Below, piece by piece: positions 37,733-47,635 of a stretch of DNA of 64,000 nt. This stretch comes from Halomonas cupida. GTDB taxonomy: Bacteria; Pseudomonadota; Gammaproteobacteria; Pseudomonadales; Halomonadaceae. The position numbers and the translations under genes were made by a program. The notes beneath the pieces were generated by a model that worked only from the letters and a program-made list of their open reading frames with translations, had not been told where the DNA came from and made no database searches. Positions within the stretch are counted from its first letter, which is position 1. The number at the start of each line of letters is the position of its first letter. The DNA is taken from positions 431,422 through 495,421 of the forward strand of contig NZ_FRCA01000002.1 in NCBI RefSeq assembly GCF_900142755.1. Reading direction: 5' to 3'.

Positions 37733-39704
37733 CCGCATGCTGACACCGGCCCGCACCACCCTGCTGCTGCTGGTGCTATGCCTCACCTGTGGCTGGCTGA
37801 CGTTGACCTCGCTGGGCGGTATCGGCGCTGCGCTGGACAACCTGGTATCTCTGAGTTCATCCGGCGCGGAATCGCTGGTGCTGCATTACAGCTGGTGGCC
37901 ACGCCTGGCAATGTCGCTGTTGGCCGGTGGAGGACTGGGGCTGGCTGGCGTGCTGATGCAGCAGGTGCTGCGTAACCCGCTGGCCTCGCCGACCACCCTC
38001 GGCGTCGCCAGTGGTGCCAATCTGGCACTGATGATGGCCACACTGCTGGCTCCGGGCCTGCTGGTTCTGGGCCGCGAGTGGGTGGCACTGGCTGGTGGTG
38101 CTGCCGCCATGGCACTGGTTTTCGCGCTCAGTTGGCGACGCCTGACGCCTGGTGTCGTGGTGCTGGCGGGGCTGGTGGTCAACCTGTACTTCGGTGCCAT
38201 CAGTGTGGTGACGCTGCTGTTTCACCAGGAAGAGCTCAAGGGGCTGCTGGTGTGGGGTGCCGGCTCCATGGCCCAGAACGGCTGGGACAACGTCAGTTAC
38301 CTGCTGCCACGCCTTGTCATCGCAGGTGCCGCCGCTATCTGGCTGACGCGTCCATTGGCATTGCTCGAGCTGGATGATGCCAGTGCGCGCAGTCTCGGCG
38401 TGTCACTGCGTTTCCTGCGTCTGTCCGGACTTGGCGTGGCGATATTCCTGACCGGTGCCGTGGTAGGTAGCGTTGGTGTGATTGGCTTTATCGGCCTCGC
38501 CGCCCCCAATATCGCCCGTATGGCGGGTGCTCGCCGACTTGGCCAGCGCCTGTGGTGGTCAATCATCATCGGTGCCCTGTTACTGGCAACGGCCGATCTG
38601 CTGCTGCAGAAGCTCGCTGGCCAGGCGGCGGCATTGATTCCCACCGGTGCCACCACCGCCATCCTTGGCGCCCCCTTGTTGCTGTGGCTGATCCCGCGCC
38701 TGCGCCTGACCCAGGGCCGCCCTCCCGTTCAAGCTCCGTCACTGGGGCCTCGTCATCCGCTGCCATGGCGCCGACTGCTGACCTTTGGACTGGCGCTGAT
38801 GGTCGTTGTGTTGATCGCCTTGATGGCCGGACACACCGCCGAGCACGGCGATGCCCAGTGGTCGCTGACGCTGATGCCCGAGGTACTGGAGTGGCGTTGG
38901 CCACGCCTGCTGGCCGCCGCCGGCAGTGGCATTCTGCTGGCCATTGCCGGCACCCTGATCCAGCGAATCACGGCCAACCCCATGGCCAGCCCCGAACTGT
39001 TGGGCATCAGCGGTGGCGCTGCCATCGCGCTGATGATCACGGTATTTATCGTCCCGGGGCCCGGCAATCTGCTGTTGGTAAGTGCTGGCACACTTGGCGC
39101 CCTTGTCACACTGCTGGTGCTGGTGTTGCTCAACCGCCGCAGCGGCTTCCAGCCTGAGCGTCTGCTGCTGTGCGGTGTGGCCATTACCGCTATATTCGAT
39201 GGCGTACGTGCCATCGCTCTGGCCGGTGGCGACCCTCGTGGCCAGCAGGTCATCGCCTGGCTGTCCGGTTCCACCTACTACGTCGACTCCAGTTCGTCGC
39301 TGGTGGTCATCGGTCTGGCTCTGATCGCGGCGCTGGTGGCTCTGCCCCTGGCTCGCTGGCTGGACATCCTGCCATTGGGAGCGGCAACCTCTCGCGCCCT
39401 GGGTATCGATGTCGAGCGTGCACGCCTCGGCCTGCTGGCACTGGTGGCGCTGTTGACCGCCTGTGCCACTCTGGTGGTCGGGCCACTGTCGTTCGTCGGT
39501 CTACTGGCACCGCACATGACCCGCATGCTCGGGCTGTCGCGAGCCCGCTTCCACCTGCTGGGCGCTGCCCTGCTGGGCGCACTGTTGATGGTCTTCGCCG
39601 ACTGGCTGGGCCGTCAGTTGATGTTCCCCCAGGAGATCCCGGCAGGCTTGATGGCATCGATCATCGGCGGCAGTTACTTCATGTGGGGGTTGAGTAGGCG
39701 CTGA
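37719..39704 (+). CDS. fhuB: Hydroxamate siderophore ABC permease, double-length
   Basis: A 661-aa permease formed of two fused BtuC-like halves, as in FhuB. Each half has its own signature: [20 protein letters not shown] and [12 protein letters not shown] in the first, [20 protein letters not shown] and [15 protein letters not shown] in the second. It forms the membrane channel for FhuCD. The ATG at 37719 follows GAAGGAG and gives the usual length; the frame is open 27 codons upstream inside fhuD. The gene order fhuC-fhuD-fhuB matches E. coli without fhuA beside it; a FhuA-class receptor lies convergently at 40426. Confidence 0.95.
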   Translation: MQATDRMLTPARTTLLLLVLCLTCGWLTLTSLGGIGAALDNLVSLSSSGAESLVLHYSWWPRLAMSLLAGGGLGLAGVLMQQVLRNPLASPTTLGVASGANLALMMATLLAPGLLVLGREWVALAGGAAAMALVFALSWRRLTPGVVVLAGLVVNLYFGAISVVTLLFHQEELKGLLVWGAGSMAQNGWDNVSYLLPRLVIAGAAAIWLTRPLALLELDDASARSLGVSLRFLRLSGLGVAIFLTGAVVGSVGVIGFIGLAAPNIARMAGARRLGQRLWWSIIIGALLLATADLLLQKLAGQAAALIPTGATTAILGAPLLLWLIPRLRLTQGRPPVQAPSLGPRHPLPWRRLLTFGLALMVVVLIALMAGHTAEHGDAQWSLTLMPEVLEWRWPRLLAAAGSGILLAIAGTLIQRITANPMASPELLGISGGAAIALMITVFIVPGPGNLLLVSAGTLGALVTLLVLVLLNRRSGFQPERLLLCGVAITAIFDGVRAIALAGGDPRGQQVIAWLSGSTYYVDSSSSLVVIGLALIAALVALPLARWLDILPLGAATSRALGIDVERARLGLLALVALLTACATLVVGPLSFVGLLAPHMTRMLGLSRARFHLLGAALLGALLMVFADWLGRQLMFPQEIPAGLMASIIGGSYFMWGLSRR

Positions 39705-39758
39705 CGCAGCCTCCAGCCTCGAAAAACAACGTTGCTCCGATAGTGAACAGCCGCCACC

Positions 39759-40355
39759 ATGGAACCTCCATCACCCGAGTCTCCCTGGATGAACGAATCC
39801 CATCAACGTATTGCCTTTGGCGGCAGCTGTTACTGGTGCATGGAGGCAGTCTTCCAGTCCCTGCTTGGCGTCGAGAAGGTCGAGCAGGGGTTCGTCGCCA
39901 GCCACGATGAACATCACGCTGAAACGGACTTCTCCGAGGCAGTGATCGTTCACTTCGATCCGGTACATATCCCGTTGGCGGTGCTTGTCGAGATCCATCT
40001 ACATACCCATCACTGTACTGCCGAACACTCCCGGCGCGAGCGCTATCGGTCGGCGGTATATGTCTTCGATCAACAACAGAGTATCGACGCACAGCGGATT
40101 CTCGCTGAACGACAGGCGGACTTCGATGCGCCCCTGGTGACACGGGTACTGCCCTTCGCGGCCTTCCGACCCTCGGAGCAGCAGTATCATGATTACTTCT
40201 ACCGCAATCCCCAGCGCCCTTTCTGCGAACGCTGGATAGCTCCCAAACTGCGTGTGCTGTTGCAGAAATTCAGCCAGCAGACCGACCAGCAGCGCCTGAA
40301 ACAGGCCGGGATTGATACCTCAGGGAAACAGCGCCAAGACACGGAACAGCGCTAA
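39759..40355 (+). CDS. msrA: Peptide methionine sulfoxide reductase A
   Basis: A 198-aa MsrA that reduces S-methionine sulfoxide in proteins. The active-site region reads IAFGGSCYWCMEAVFQ, with the catalytic Cys24 and a change from the usual GCFW to SCYW. The later EHSRRERYRSAVYVF and QQYHDYFYRNP segments are typical. The start is uncertain; ATG at 39789 is also possible and would remove ten residues. It follows fhuB closely on the same strand and may be repair capacity linked to iron and oxidative stress. The C-terminus is Gln-rich. Confidence 0.9.
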   Translation: MEPPSPESPWMNESHQRIAFGGSCYWCMEAVFQSLLGVEKVEQGFVASHDEHHAETDFSEAVIVHFDPVHIPLAVLVEIHLHTHHCTAEHSRRERYRSAVYVFDQQQSIDAQRILAERQADFDAPLVTRVLPFAAFRPSEQQYHDYFYRNPQRPFCERWIAPKLRVLLQKFSQQTDQQRLKQAGIDTSGKQRQDTEQR

Positions 40356-40425
40356 GCCATAAACAATATCGCCCGGCACAAGCCGGGCGATAAATACATC
40401 AGTCAGCGCTGATCAGAAACGGTGG

Positions 40426-42528
40426 TCAAAAACGATAGGTCAGACTGCCGATCACACTGCGCGACTCACCGTAGTAGCACCAGTAATCGCACCCAGCAAC
40501 ATAGTCCTCATCGGTCAAGTTATTGACGTTGACTTGAGCCGTCCAGTTTGGAGTGATGTCGTAACGCACCTTGGCATCAACCAGAGTGTAGTTGTCTACC
40601 TTGGTGTCAGAGTACTGTGGGCTATCAACCGACTCGCCGACATAACGAACGCCCCCTCCAACATTGAGGCCGTGCAATGCACCATTGAAGGAATAATCCA
40701 TCCAGACCGAAGCCTGGTTGCGCGGAACCAGGCCGGCACGCAGGTCCTTGAGATCACTTTCGGAGCCGATGTCAACGCGGACATCCGTATAGGTGTAGGC
40801 TGCTGTCAGCTTGAGATTATCGGTCAAATAACCAATCCCCTCAAGCTCGAAACCCCGCGAATGCCGTTCACCACCCTGACGATTGCTCGACTCACCACTG
40901 GTATAAAGCGTGTCGCTTTCCTTGAGGTCAAACACAGCTGCCGTCATATACCCATCAAGCCAATCTGGCGCATATTTCACCCCCAGCTCCCACTGCTCGC
41001 CTTCACTGGGTGCATATGCATTGCCATCTGGGTCACTGCCGATGTTCGTGATAAATGACTCACTGTAACTCAGGTATGGAGAGATTCCGTAATCACCGAG
41101 ATACATAACACCTGCGGAAAATGACGTGTTACTGGCATCACTATCCTGGCTCCCGGCGCCTTTCTGGCGATTGGTAATATCCACACTGTCGTGACGAACT
41201 CCAGCAAGGAAGATCCAGCGATCATCAAGGCGTAACTGGTTCTGGGCATACACCCCAACCTGTTCTTTTCCCTCCTCGTGCTCGGTACCGGCGTTTCGAT
41301 CCGCAGGCACATAGTTCCCATGCTGTGGGTCAAATATATCGACAGGCCCAATAGAACCAGCAAAATCGTACTTGTCGTAATTTATATCCAAGTACTGATA
41401 ATCCAGCCCCAGCAGCAACGTATTCTCGGTACGATCCGTGTACCAGCGACCTATCGCTCGGTTATCGACAGTAAAAGCTTCATAGTCGCCATCACGATAA
41501 GTCAAGCCGCGCGCGGCATTGCGTTCATCCTGCATATAGGACACATATACATCTCGCTCAAGCAAGTCGAGCTGGCTGTAACGCAGGTTCTGCAACAAGT
41601 CCCAATTATCATTCAGGCGATGGGTCAGCTCGTAACCCAATGCCCACTGCTCATGCTCCTGGCGCTCGTAATCCGGCTCACCGAGATTATCCTCGGGATC
41701 CACATGACCAAAGGGCGTATCGTCGACGGTGCCATACGGAAGCCTGAAGCCATTTGTCGGCGTACCGTGATCCTTGAGGTAACTCGCAAGGAAGGTAATG
41801 GTGGTGTCGTCATTGATATCCCAGGCCAGACTCGGAGCCCAGTACACTCGCTCATTATCGGTGTCATTGATTTCACCGTCTTCAGAGCGGAACAACCCCA
41901 CCACACGATAACGAACATCTCCGCTCTCGGTCAGCGGGCCCGAGGTGTCCACGCCCACCTGTTCATGATCATTGGTGCCATACTGCAGCTCAATCAAGCT
42001 TTGCTGTTCGTCCGTTGGGCGCTTGCTGACAGCATTGATAACGCCGCCAGGAGGTGCCTCGCCGTATAGAATCGACGCTGGCCCCTTGAGTAGCTCGACA
42101 CTTTCCAGGCCGAATGGCTCGGTACTCCACCAGAAATACCCACCTTCACGGAACTGTCGTAAGCCATCCTGATAGGTAGAACCGTTGGCATCGAAGCCTC
42201 GAATGAAGAACCAGTCAGCCTTGTTGTCCTGGCCATAGGGTTGAGACAGCACTCCACTCCGATACCGGAAGGTCTCGTCGTACTTGTTGACCGCATGGTC
42301 ATCAAGTTCACCCCGTGTCACGACAGATGTCGAACGAGGCGTCTCCAGTACCGGAGTCTCTACCTTCAGTGCCGTGGCGGATACCACCATGGTCTGGGTA
42401 TCGACGTCGGCGACGTCTTCGGACTGGGCAACAGCAGCAGGAGCAAGGCCAGCCAGGGAGAGTCCCAGGCCACAGCGAACTGCCACCGCCAGTGGCGACA
42501 ACTTCAGGAATGGAGATGAGCAGATCAT
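40426..42528 (-). CDS. TonB-dependent siderophore receptor, FhuA class
   Basis: A 700-aa outer-membrane receptor. The signal peptide ends near PAAVA|QSE; TonB box-like TQTMVVSAT follows. The plug contains FFIRGFDANGSTYQDGLRQF and LLKGPASILYGEAPPGGVINAVSKRP, and the barrel ends RSVIGSLTYRF after CDYWCYYGE. The class matches hydroxamate receptors, so it is the most likely outer-membrane partner of fhuCDB, onto which it converges. The ATG at 42528 (MICSSPF) is chosen; the frame is open 16 codons further. Base composition appears more AT-rich than neighbouring genes. A Fur-like site is 69 bp upstream. Confidence 0.92.
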   Translation of the reverse strand: MICSSPFLKLSPLAVAVRCGLGLSLAGLAPAAVAQSEDVADVDTQTMVVSATALKVETPVLETPRSTSVVTRGELDDHAVNKYDETFRYRSGVLSQPYGQDNKADWFFIRGFDANGSTYQDGLRQFREGGYFWWSTEPFGLESVELLKGPASILYGEAPPGGVINAVSKRPTDEQQSLIELQYGTNDHEQVGVDTSGPLTESGDVRYRVVGLFRSEDGEINDTDNERVYWAPSLAWDINDDTTITFLASYLKDHGTPTNGFRLPYGTVDDTPFGHVDPEDNLGEPDYERQEHEQWALGYELTHRLNDNWDLLQNLRYSQLDLLERDVYVSYMQDERNAARGLTYRDGDYEAFTVDNRAIGRWYTDRTENTLLLGLDYQYLDINYDKYDFAGSIGPVDIFDPQHGNYVPADRNAGTEHEEGKEQVGVYAQNQLRLDDRWIFLAGVRHDSVDITNRQKGAGSQDSDASNTSFSAGVMYLGDYGISPYLSYSESFITNIGSDPDGNAYAPSEGEQWELGVKYAPDWLDGYMTAAVFDLKESDTLYTSGESSNRQGGERHSRGFELEGIGYLTDNLKLTAAYTYTDVRVDIGSESDLKDLRAGLVPRNQASVWMDYSFNGALHGLNVGGGVRYVGESVDSPQYSDTKVDNYTLVDAKVRYDITPNWTAQVNVNNLTDEDYVAGCDYWCYYGESRSVIGSLTYRF

Positions 42529-42596
42529 GATGTTCTTGTCTCGGATTGCGAATGTAATGGGAGCAGGCAAGGTCAATGCATATCGGAAGATGCAGA

Positions 42597-42615
42597 CTGC
42601 ATGCTAATCATTAAC
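42597..42615. promoter_or_regulatory. Fur box-like site upstream of the FhuA-class receptor
   Basis: On the minus strand GTTAATGATTAGCATGCAG matches the Fur consensus at 12 of 19 positions. Its 15-bp core ATGCTAATCATTAAC is identical to that at 51900-51914. Confidence 0.7.
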
Positions 42616-42828
42616 ATTTGTAAACGCAATCGAGGCAAAATCTTGTCCGCCCGGCGTATGTTGCCTACCTTTCAACCTTAATCGCCAATATTATTCCTTA
42701 TTTTCAGTAACATAGTTACACTCAGCGTCAAAAGCCTGAACAGGTGCAAGCAGCAACGATGTTTGACAATGGTGCCTCAAGATACCTTTTCCTGATCAGG
42801 CACAATTGTCCGGGTAGCTCCGCGACAC

Positions 42829-44550
42829 TCAGATCTTGTCCAGACGCGCTACCGCATCGAGACTGACTTCATCTCGGAGGGCTCCCGTCAATTCGAAGAG
42901 TTTGCCGTTGCGCATCTCGAGTAGACGGTCGGCATGCTGGAAGTAGTGATCGTCATGGCTGATGGCGAGGATGGTTTTGCCCATCTGCTGCAGGCGTGGC
43001 AATAGATCGCGATAGAAGACACGTCGAAACTGTGGATCCTGGTCCGCCGCCCACTCGTCCAGCAACAGAATGTCGCGCTGCTCGGCTACCGCCATCAACA
43101 ACGCCAGGCGCTTGCGCTGCCCCTGGGATAACTCCGGGTTGGTGACTCGCTGCCCATCGAAATGGAGTTTCTCGCGCATGGCAAGATACTCGAGCCAATC
43201 CTCCACCAGGCGTGGATCAGCCTGACCACCGTCCTGACCGATCAACTGGTCGAACTGATGGAAGTCGGTGAATACCGCCGAAAAGCGCTGCCGCCAGGCG
43301 CAGAGCTGTTCGTCACTTACCGGCTTGCCATCGAGATGGATTTCACCACTCTCCGGACGGTAGAGCCCGGTCAGCAACCGCGCCAGCGTCGACTTGCCAC
43401 TGCCGTTACCGCCGATCAGGAACACCAGTTCACCACGACGCAACACCAGGTCGATGGGGCCGACACGGAATCCTTCTCTGCCCGCTTTTCCACCAACTTC
43501 TCCACCAACTTCTCCACCCACTCCCCTGCCGACATCACTGGTACCATATTGGAAACACACGTTTTCCAGCGACAACGTCTGCCAGTCTCCCGGCAAGGCT
43601 TCCTGTATATGGAAGGCGTCGTCATGCTCGGCGAGTTGCAGTTGGTGCAATTTGTTGAAGGCCACCTGAGCGCTCAACAGCGTCGGCAGCGCCCCCACCG
43701 CCTGAAGCAGTGGTGTACGCAGAAACAGCAGTGTCAGTGAGTAGGTGGCTGCCACCCCAGTGGTCGCCCAGCCCAGGCCATTGGCAAGAAAGAACACGAT
43801 GCCGATGGCACCGAGCATCATGATGTTCGACCAGTTGACGGCACTCAGATGGTAGGTATCGGCACGCACCACCTGATCACGGTAGTCCCGGGCGTTGCCG
43901 ATGAAGGACTCCTCGAACAGGCGGCGTGCGCGGCCACGATTAAGCGCCAGTTCCTTGCGACCATGGATGACAGACTCATAATCGCGATACAGCCGCTCCT
44001 CAGCCTCACGCACCCGGGCGAGATGTCGGTAGACCCTGGATACCAGCAACGAACCACCGATAATGGTGATCGCCACCCATAAGGAGGTGACCAGCAATAG
44101 CGAAGGCGATAACCAGCCCAGATAGAGCGCCGAACCGATCGTCAGAATGATGCCCTGAACCAGCTCCGGTAGTCTCACGAAGGCAATGGTGATATTGCGT
44201 ACATCGCTGGACAGGCTGGTCAGCAGTTCGGCGCTGCCCAACCGCTCGAGGCGTTCGATATCGGTATCGAGGATACGCTTCACCAGGCGTCCACGCAGGC
44301 CGAAGACGAAATGATGGCCAAGCAGGGTCAGAGCCAACTGTGATGCGAGGGTCACCACCAATAGCGCGAGGATGACACCGAGAAACTCCGGCAACACTCC
44401 CATCGGACCGCCCACGTTCTCGATCAGTCGACGGTTGATGAAGGCAATGGCACCGATGCCCAGCGCCGCACTGGCCAGACTGAGGACCATCACTCCAATG
44501 AAGGGCCAGCGGTAGTATCGATAGACGACAGACAACAATTCCAAGAGCAT
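42829..44550 (-). CDS. Cyclic peptide/siderophore ABC exporter, YojI/PvdE-like
   Basis: A 573-aa permease-ATPase half-transporter of the SyrD/PvdE/YojI group, which exports peptides or pyoverdine precursors, or microcin in E. coli. Six N-terminal membrane spans lead to an ATPase with Walker [18 protein letters not shown], signature [13 protein letters not shown] and Walker [18 protein letters not shown]; the WAADQDP variant is characteristic of this group. Just before the ATPase core a [12 protein letters not shown] insertion comes from a 12-bp repeat. It lies among uptake genes with no NRPS visible, so its cargo is unknown. Confidence 0.88.
   Translation of the reverse strand: MLLELLSVVYRYYRWPFIGVMVLSLASAALGIGAIAFINRRLIENVGGPMGVLPEFLGVILALLVVTLASQLALTLLGHHFVFGLRGRLVKRILDTDIERLERLGSAELLTSLSSDVRNITIAFVRLPELVQGIILTIGSALYLGWLSPSLLLVTSLWVAITIIGGSLLVSRVYRHLARVREAEERLYRDYESVIHGRKELALNRGRARRLFEESFIGNARDYRDQVVRADTYHLSAVNWSNIMMLGAIGIVFFLANGLGWATTGVAATYSLTLLFLRTPLLQAVGALPTLLSAQVAFNKLHQLQLAEHDDAFHIQEALPGDWQTLSLENVCFQYGTSDVGRGVGGEVGGEVGGKAGREGFRVGPIDLVLRRGELVFLIGGNGSGKSTLARLLTGLYRPESGEIHLDGKPVSDEQLCAWRQRFSAVFTDFHQFDQLIGQDGGQADPRLVEDWLEYLAMREKLHFDGQRVTNPELSQGQRKRLALLMAVAEQRDILLLDEWAADQDPQFRRVFYRDLLPRLQQMGKTILAISHDDHYFQHADRLLEMRNGKLFELTGALRDEVSLDAVARLDKI
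43489..43524 (-). repeat. Three 12-bp repeats inside the YojI-like gene
   Basis: Two identical units TCCACCAACTTC and a diverged TCCACCCACTCC encode the [12 protein letters not shown] stretch that precedes the nucleotide-binding domain. Confidence 0.85.
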
Positions 44551-44900
44551 ACCTCGTCAGACCAGCACCATTCTGCACCGCGCGCCTGATGTGATCCGGA
44601 TCAATGACAGATGCGGCGCAGCATTGTCTCGCAGCCCACCAGCAATGAAAAGCTTTCTCACCTGTTCATCCTCTTGCTGACGTGACATGAAATCCAGCAG
44701 GGAAAGGAGCTCGCTACCGCACAGCGGGAGAGGAACTCTCGACAGGTAATGGTATCTACTGCAGCATGCCTTTTGCGGGACTTCATTCCATGTGGAAAGG
44801 GAAGTACTTAAAAAGGAAAGCACCAGGGAAAAACGCCAGGGAAAGCCGTTACCGTCAGCGATGACAGGCGGCCCCATACAGATAACAAGGAGCCACACCC
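44551..44900. other. Gene-free gap upstream of the PRC-barrel gene
   Basis: This 350-bp divergent gap has stop codons in most frames. A 113-aa minus-strand frame (44557-44898) lacks a recognisable motif. An imperfect repeat (CACCAGGGAAAAA and GCCAGGGAAAGCC near 44820-44850) and the ribosome site AAGGAG before 44901 are the only features seen. Confidence 0.5.
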
Positions 44901-45521
44901 ATGAAGACTTCTCTCAAGCTCACCTCCGGCAGTATCGGTAGCGCACTGCTCATCAGCGGTCTTTTCATCAACGGTGCCGCAATGGCCGCCGATGATGGCG
45001 CCCATCAAGGGCTTTACTCCGCCGATGAGCTGATCGGCGCCGATGTCTTTGCCGCCGATAACCATGGAGAGGCAGCCGCTGAAGTCGAGGATGTATTGTT
45101 CGACAATGACATGCAGCTGGCCGCACTGGTGGTGGAGAGCGGAAGCCTGCTCAATGCCGGCCATCGCCTGTATGTCATCGAGACCGGTAACTTCCGTGTC
45201 GAAACGCACAATGGCAACAGCCTCGACAACATCGAGTACGAGGTCTATCTGAACCTCAACCAGGACCAGGTCAGCGAGCAGCCGGAATACACCGACACCT
45301 GGTGGAACAACACCAAGAATGATCTGAACCAGGCCTGGCAGAGCACTCAGGAAGGTGCCCAGAGTGCATGGCAGGCAACGAAGGAAGCCACCTCCAATGC
45401 GCTGGACTCCGCCGGCAGCACCATGCAGGATCTCGGTAACAAGATTCAGGGATCCACCGACGACGCCGAGAACGTAGACAGTTCCATGAGCGAAGACAGC
45501 ACCGAAAACACCGCGAACTGA
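44901..45521 (+). CDS. Periplasmic PRC-barrel domain protein
   Basis: A 206-aa exported protein: signal peptide ending GAAMA|ADD, then a PRC-barrel-like beta domain (SADELIGADVFAADNHGEAA, VEDVLFDNDMQLAALVVES). A helical C-terminus follows, rich in Gln, Ala and Trp (NQAWQSTQEGAQSAWQATKE), with an acidic tail rich in Ser and Asn. The function is unknown; such proteins in halophiles are often stress- or envelope-associated. It is monocistronic, with AAGGAG before the start and a clear terminator after. The acidic character suits a salt-exposed compartment. Confidence 0.8.
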   Translation: MKTSLKLTSGSIGSALLISGLFINGAAMAADDGAHQGLYSADELIGADVFAADNHGEAAAEVEDVLFDNDMQLAALVVESGSLLNAGHRLYVIETGNFRVETHNGNSLDNIEYEVYLNLNQDQVSEQPEYTDTWWNNTKNDLNQAWQSTQEGAQSAWQATKEATSNALDSAGSTMQDLGNKIQGSTDDAENVDSSMSEDSTENTAN

Positions 45522-45548
45522 GCCGTGATGCTTGATCAGGCTTGATCT

Positions 45549-45580
45549 ACGAGCCCTCCTCTGGAGGGCTCGTAGCGTTT
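45549..45580 (+). terminator. Terminator after the PRC-barrel gene
   Basis: A perfect 11-bp stem ACGAGCCCTCC / GGAGGGCTCGT with a 3-nt loop, then AGCGTTT. It sits between two convergent genes and may serve both. Confidence 0.85.
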
Positions 45581-45596
45581 CATCTGACCAGGTTCA

Positions 45597-46433
45597 TCAC
45601 TGTACGCGCCCCAGCCCGGCCAACAACGGCTTGCCGGTCACTGGATCCTCTACCAGGGTGCAATCGACGTCATACAGCTCGCGTACCAGTTGTGAAGTGA
45701 CGACCTCGCCCGGACTACCCTCGGCCACAATCTGTCCGCCTCTCATCGCGACCAGGTGGTCTGCATAGCGACAGGCGCTGGTCAGATCATGCACCACCAT
45801 GACAATGGTGCGCCCCTCCCCGACCAGCTTGCGCAGCAGTTCAAAGACCTCCAACTGGTGTCCCAGATCCAGTGCCGAAGTCGGCTCATCGAGCAGGATG
45901 ACCGGCGTCTGCTGGGCGATGGTCATGGCAATCCAGGCTCGCTGCCGCTGACCACCAGACAGTGTATCCAGACTGCGATCGGCCAGACTCTCCAGGCCTG
46001 CCGCTGCCAGCGCCTCGGCCACCACCCGTTGATCCTCTTCACTCCACTGTTGCCACCAGGCCTGATGTGGCTGGCGGCCGAAGCGAATCAAGTCGGTGAC
46101 GGTCAAGCCTTCCGGCGCCAGTGCTTCCTGAGGCAACAAGGCAACTCTGGTGGCCAGCTCCGCCGACGGCAATCCACGAATATCGCGACCATCAAGCAAC
46201 ACTCGTCCCGCCGCTGGTGCATGTAGACGCGCCAGGCCCGCCAGCAGTGTCGACTTACCGCAACCATTGGGGCCGACGATGGCGGTCAACTGGCCACTGG
46301 GCAGGCCCAACTGCAATTCCTCGATAACGGTATAGCGACCGTGCCGCAGCGTCAGCGCCTCCACCTCATAGGGCAGGCAAGGCACGTTGCTGTCGGGCAA
46401 CGGCTGCGCTTCAAGACTCGAGGGATTATTCAT
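45597..46433 (-). CDS. Iron-siderophore ABC transporter ATP-binding protein
   Basis: A 278-aa FepC-like ATPase, last gene of a leftward four-gene importer. Walker A is VGPNGCGKSTLLAG, signature TLSGGQRQRAWIAM, Walker B VILLDEPTSALDLG and the H-loop VVHDLTSACRY. The start at 46433 (MNNPSS) is preferred: the extra codons to 46484 fall entirely within a tandem repeat (GQDNPSQGNQ). Together with the two permeases and the binding protein it would import a ferric siderophore, probably a catecholate given the FepA-class receptor upstream. Confidence 0.9.
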   Translation of the reverse strand: MNNPSSLEAQPLPDSNVPCLPYEVEALTLRHGRYTVIEELQLGLPSGQLTAIVGPNGCGKSTLLAGLARLHAPAAGRVLLDGRDIRGLPSAELATRVALLPQEALAPEGLTVTDLIRFGRQPHQAWWQQWSEEDQRVVAEALAAAGLESLADRSLDTLSGGQRQRAWIAMTIAQQTPVILLDEPTSALDLGHQLEVFELLRKLVGEGRTIVMVVHDLTSACRYADHLVAMRGGQIVAEGSPGEVVTSQLVRELYDVDCTLVEDPVTGKPLLAGLGRVQ

Positions 46434-46444
46434 GTTCTGATTAC

Positions 46445-46505
46445 CTTGACTAGGGTTATCCTGGCCCTGGGTTATCTTGACCAAGGGTATCTTGATCGCG
46501 TTATC
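46445..46505 (-). repeat. 15-16-bp tandem repeat between permease and ATPase genes
   Basis: Four imperfect units ending GGTTAT or GTTAT (CCTTGACTAGGGTTAT, CCTGGCCCTGGGTTAT, CTTGACCAAGGGTAT, CTTGATCGCGTTAT). The array includes the stop codon of the permease gene and the leader of the ATPase gene. Confidence 0.8.
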
Positions 46506-47625
46506 TCGACCCGGAAGAACGCAGCAGAATCCACAACAACCAGGGGCCTCCCACCACTGCCGTGACGATACCCACTGGAAGTTCCAGCGGCGCGAGCAGC
46601 AACCGGCCGCACAGGTCTGCCAGCACCATCACCAGCGCCCCGGCCAGCGCCGAGCCCAGAACCGGCACCTGACGCGGCGAACCCAGCGAGCGCGCAATTT
46701 CCGGGCCGATCAAGCTGACCATGCCCACTGGTCCTGCCACCGCCACAGCAAGCCCCGTCAGCACCACCGACGTCGCCAGTACCTGAAAGCGACGCCGCCG
46801 CATGGGCACGCCCAGACTCATCGCCACCGCGTCGGAAAATCGCATCAAACCAAGCGAACGAGCCAGCCACAGTGACAATGGCATCCCCAACACCAGCCCG
46901 ATCAGCAGCACCAGGGTCGCGTTGGGCGGACGACTGTTGAGGCTGCCCACCGTCCAGGGCCAGGCGGCATTGGCCAGGTCAATCGCCGAACGCGCCAGCA
47001 TCAACTGGGTCAGGGCGGCAAACACAGCACCGACACCGATACCTGCCACAATGAAACGATAGCCGCGAGCGCCACCACCCACGGACAGACCAAAGGTGAT
47101 GACCGCAGCAGTCGTCGCCCCGGCCAGCGCCATGGCCGAGGGAGCCAGACTCAGCCCCACCCCGACCACCGAGGCCACGGCAAAGGCCGTGGCGCCGTTG
47201 TCGATACCGATGATGCCAGGGGTCGCCAGACGGTTGCGGGCAAGAGTCTGCATCAGACAACCAGCCACAGCAAAGGCCGCACCAGTCGCTACTGCAGCCA
47301 CCAGCCGCGGCAGACGCAGTTGCTCGACCACAAAACGCGGCATGGCCTCGCCTTCGCCGAGGATCATCTGCCATAACGCCGCTGGGGCGATCGGTACATT
47401 ACCCAGACACAGATAGGTCCCACTCGCCACCAGTAACGCCAGCAGCAATACCAACAGAGCCAGGACATCGCGGCGGTCGATCAGCACACTGAAGCGACCC
47501 TGGCGCCACCACCAGTATCCTCGGGGCGCGGTAACCCTGTCCTTCAACCTGTGGTCTGACGGAAGACGAGAGCCTGACTGGGGCATGGCGGAAGAACTTC
47601 GCTCAATCATCGATTCAGGGCTCAT
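46501..47625 (-). CDS. Iron-siderophore ABC permease (FepG-like)
   Basis: A 374-aa BtuC/FecCD permease. It has LPRLVAAVATGAAFAVAGC, QTLARNRLATPGIIGIDNGA, GPVGMVSLIGPEIAR and DLCGRLLLAPLELPVGIV. The N-terminus is about 45 residues longer than typical and polar, so the true start may be an internal one. A short gap separates it from the other permease upstream. It is the second membrane subunit of the third importer in the window. Confidence 0.9.
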   Translation of the reverse strand: MSPESMIERSSSAMPQSGSRLPSDHRLKDRVTAPRGYWWWRQGRFSVLIDRRDVLALLVLLLALLVASGTYLCLGNVPIAPAALWQMILGEGEAMPRFVVEQLRLPRLVAAVATGAAFAVAGCLMQTLARNRLATPGIIGIDNGATAFAVASVVGVGLSLAPSAMALAGATTAAVITFGLSVGGGARGYRFIVAGIGVGAVFAALTQLMLARSAIDLANAAWPWTVGSLNSRPPNATLVLLIGLVLGMPLSLWLARSLGLMRFSDAVAMSLGVPMRRRRFQVLATSVVLTGLAVAVAGPVGMVSLIGPEIARSLGSPRQVPVLGSALAGALVMVLADLCGRLLLAPLELPVGIVTAVVGGPWLLWILLRSSGSR

Positions 47626-47635
47626 GGCTCACAAT

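Noticed and set aside
44557..44898. A 113-aa minus-strand frame upstream of the PRC-barrel gene
   Set aside because: No recognisable domain, poor start context and opposite to a promoter region; I left the gap as non-coding.
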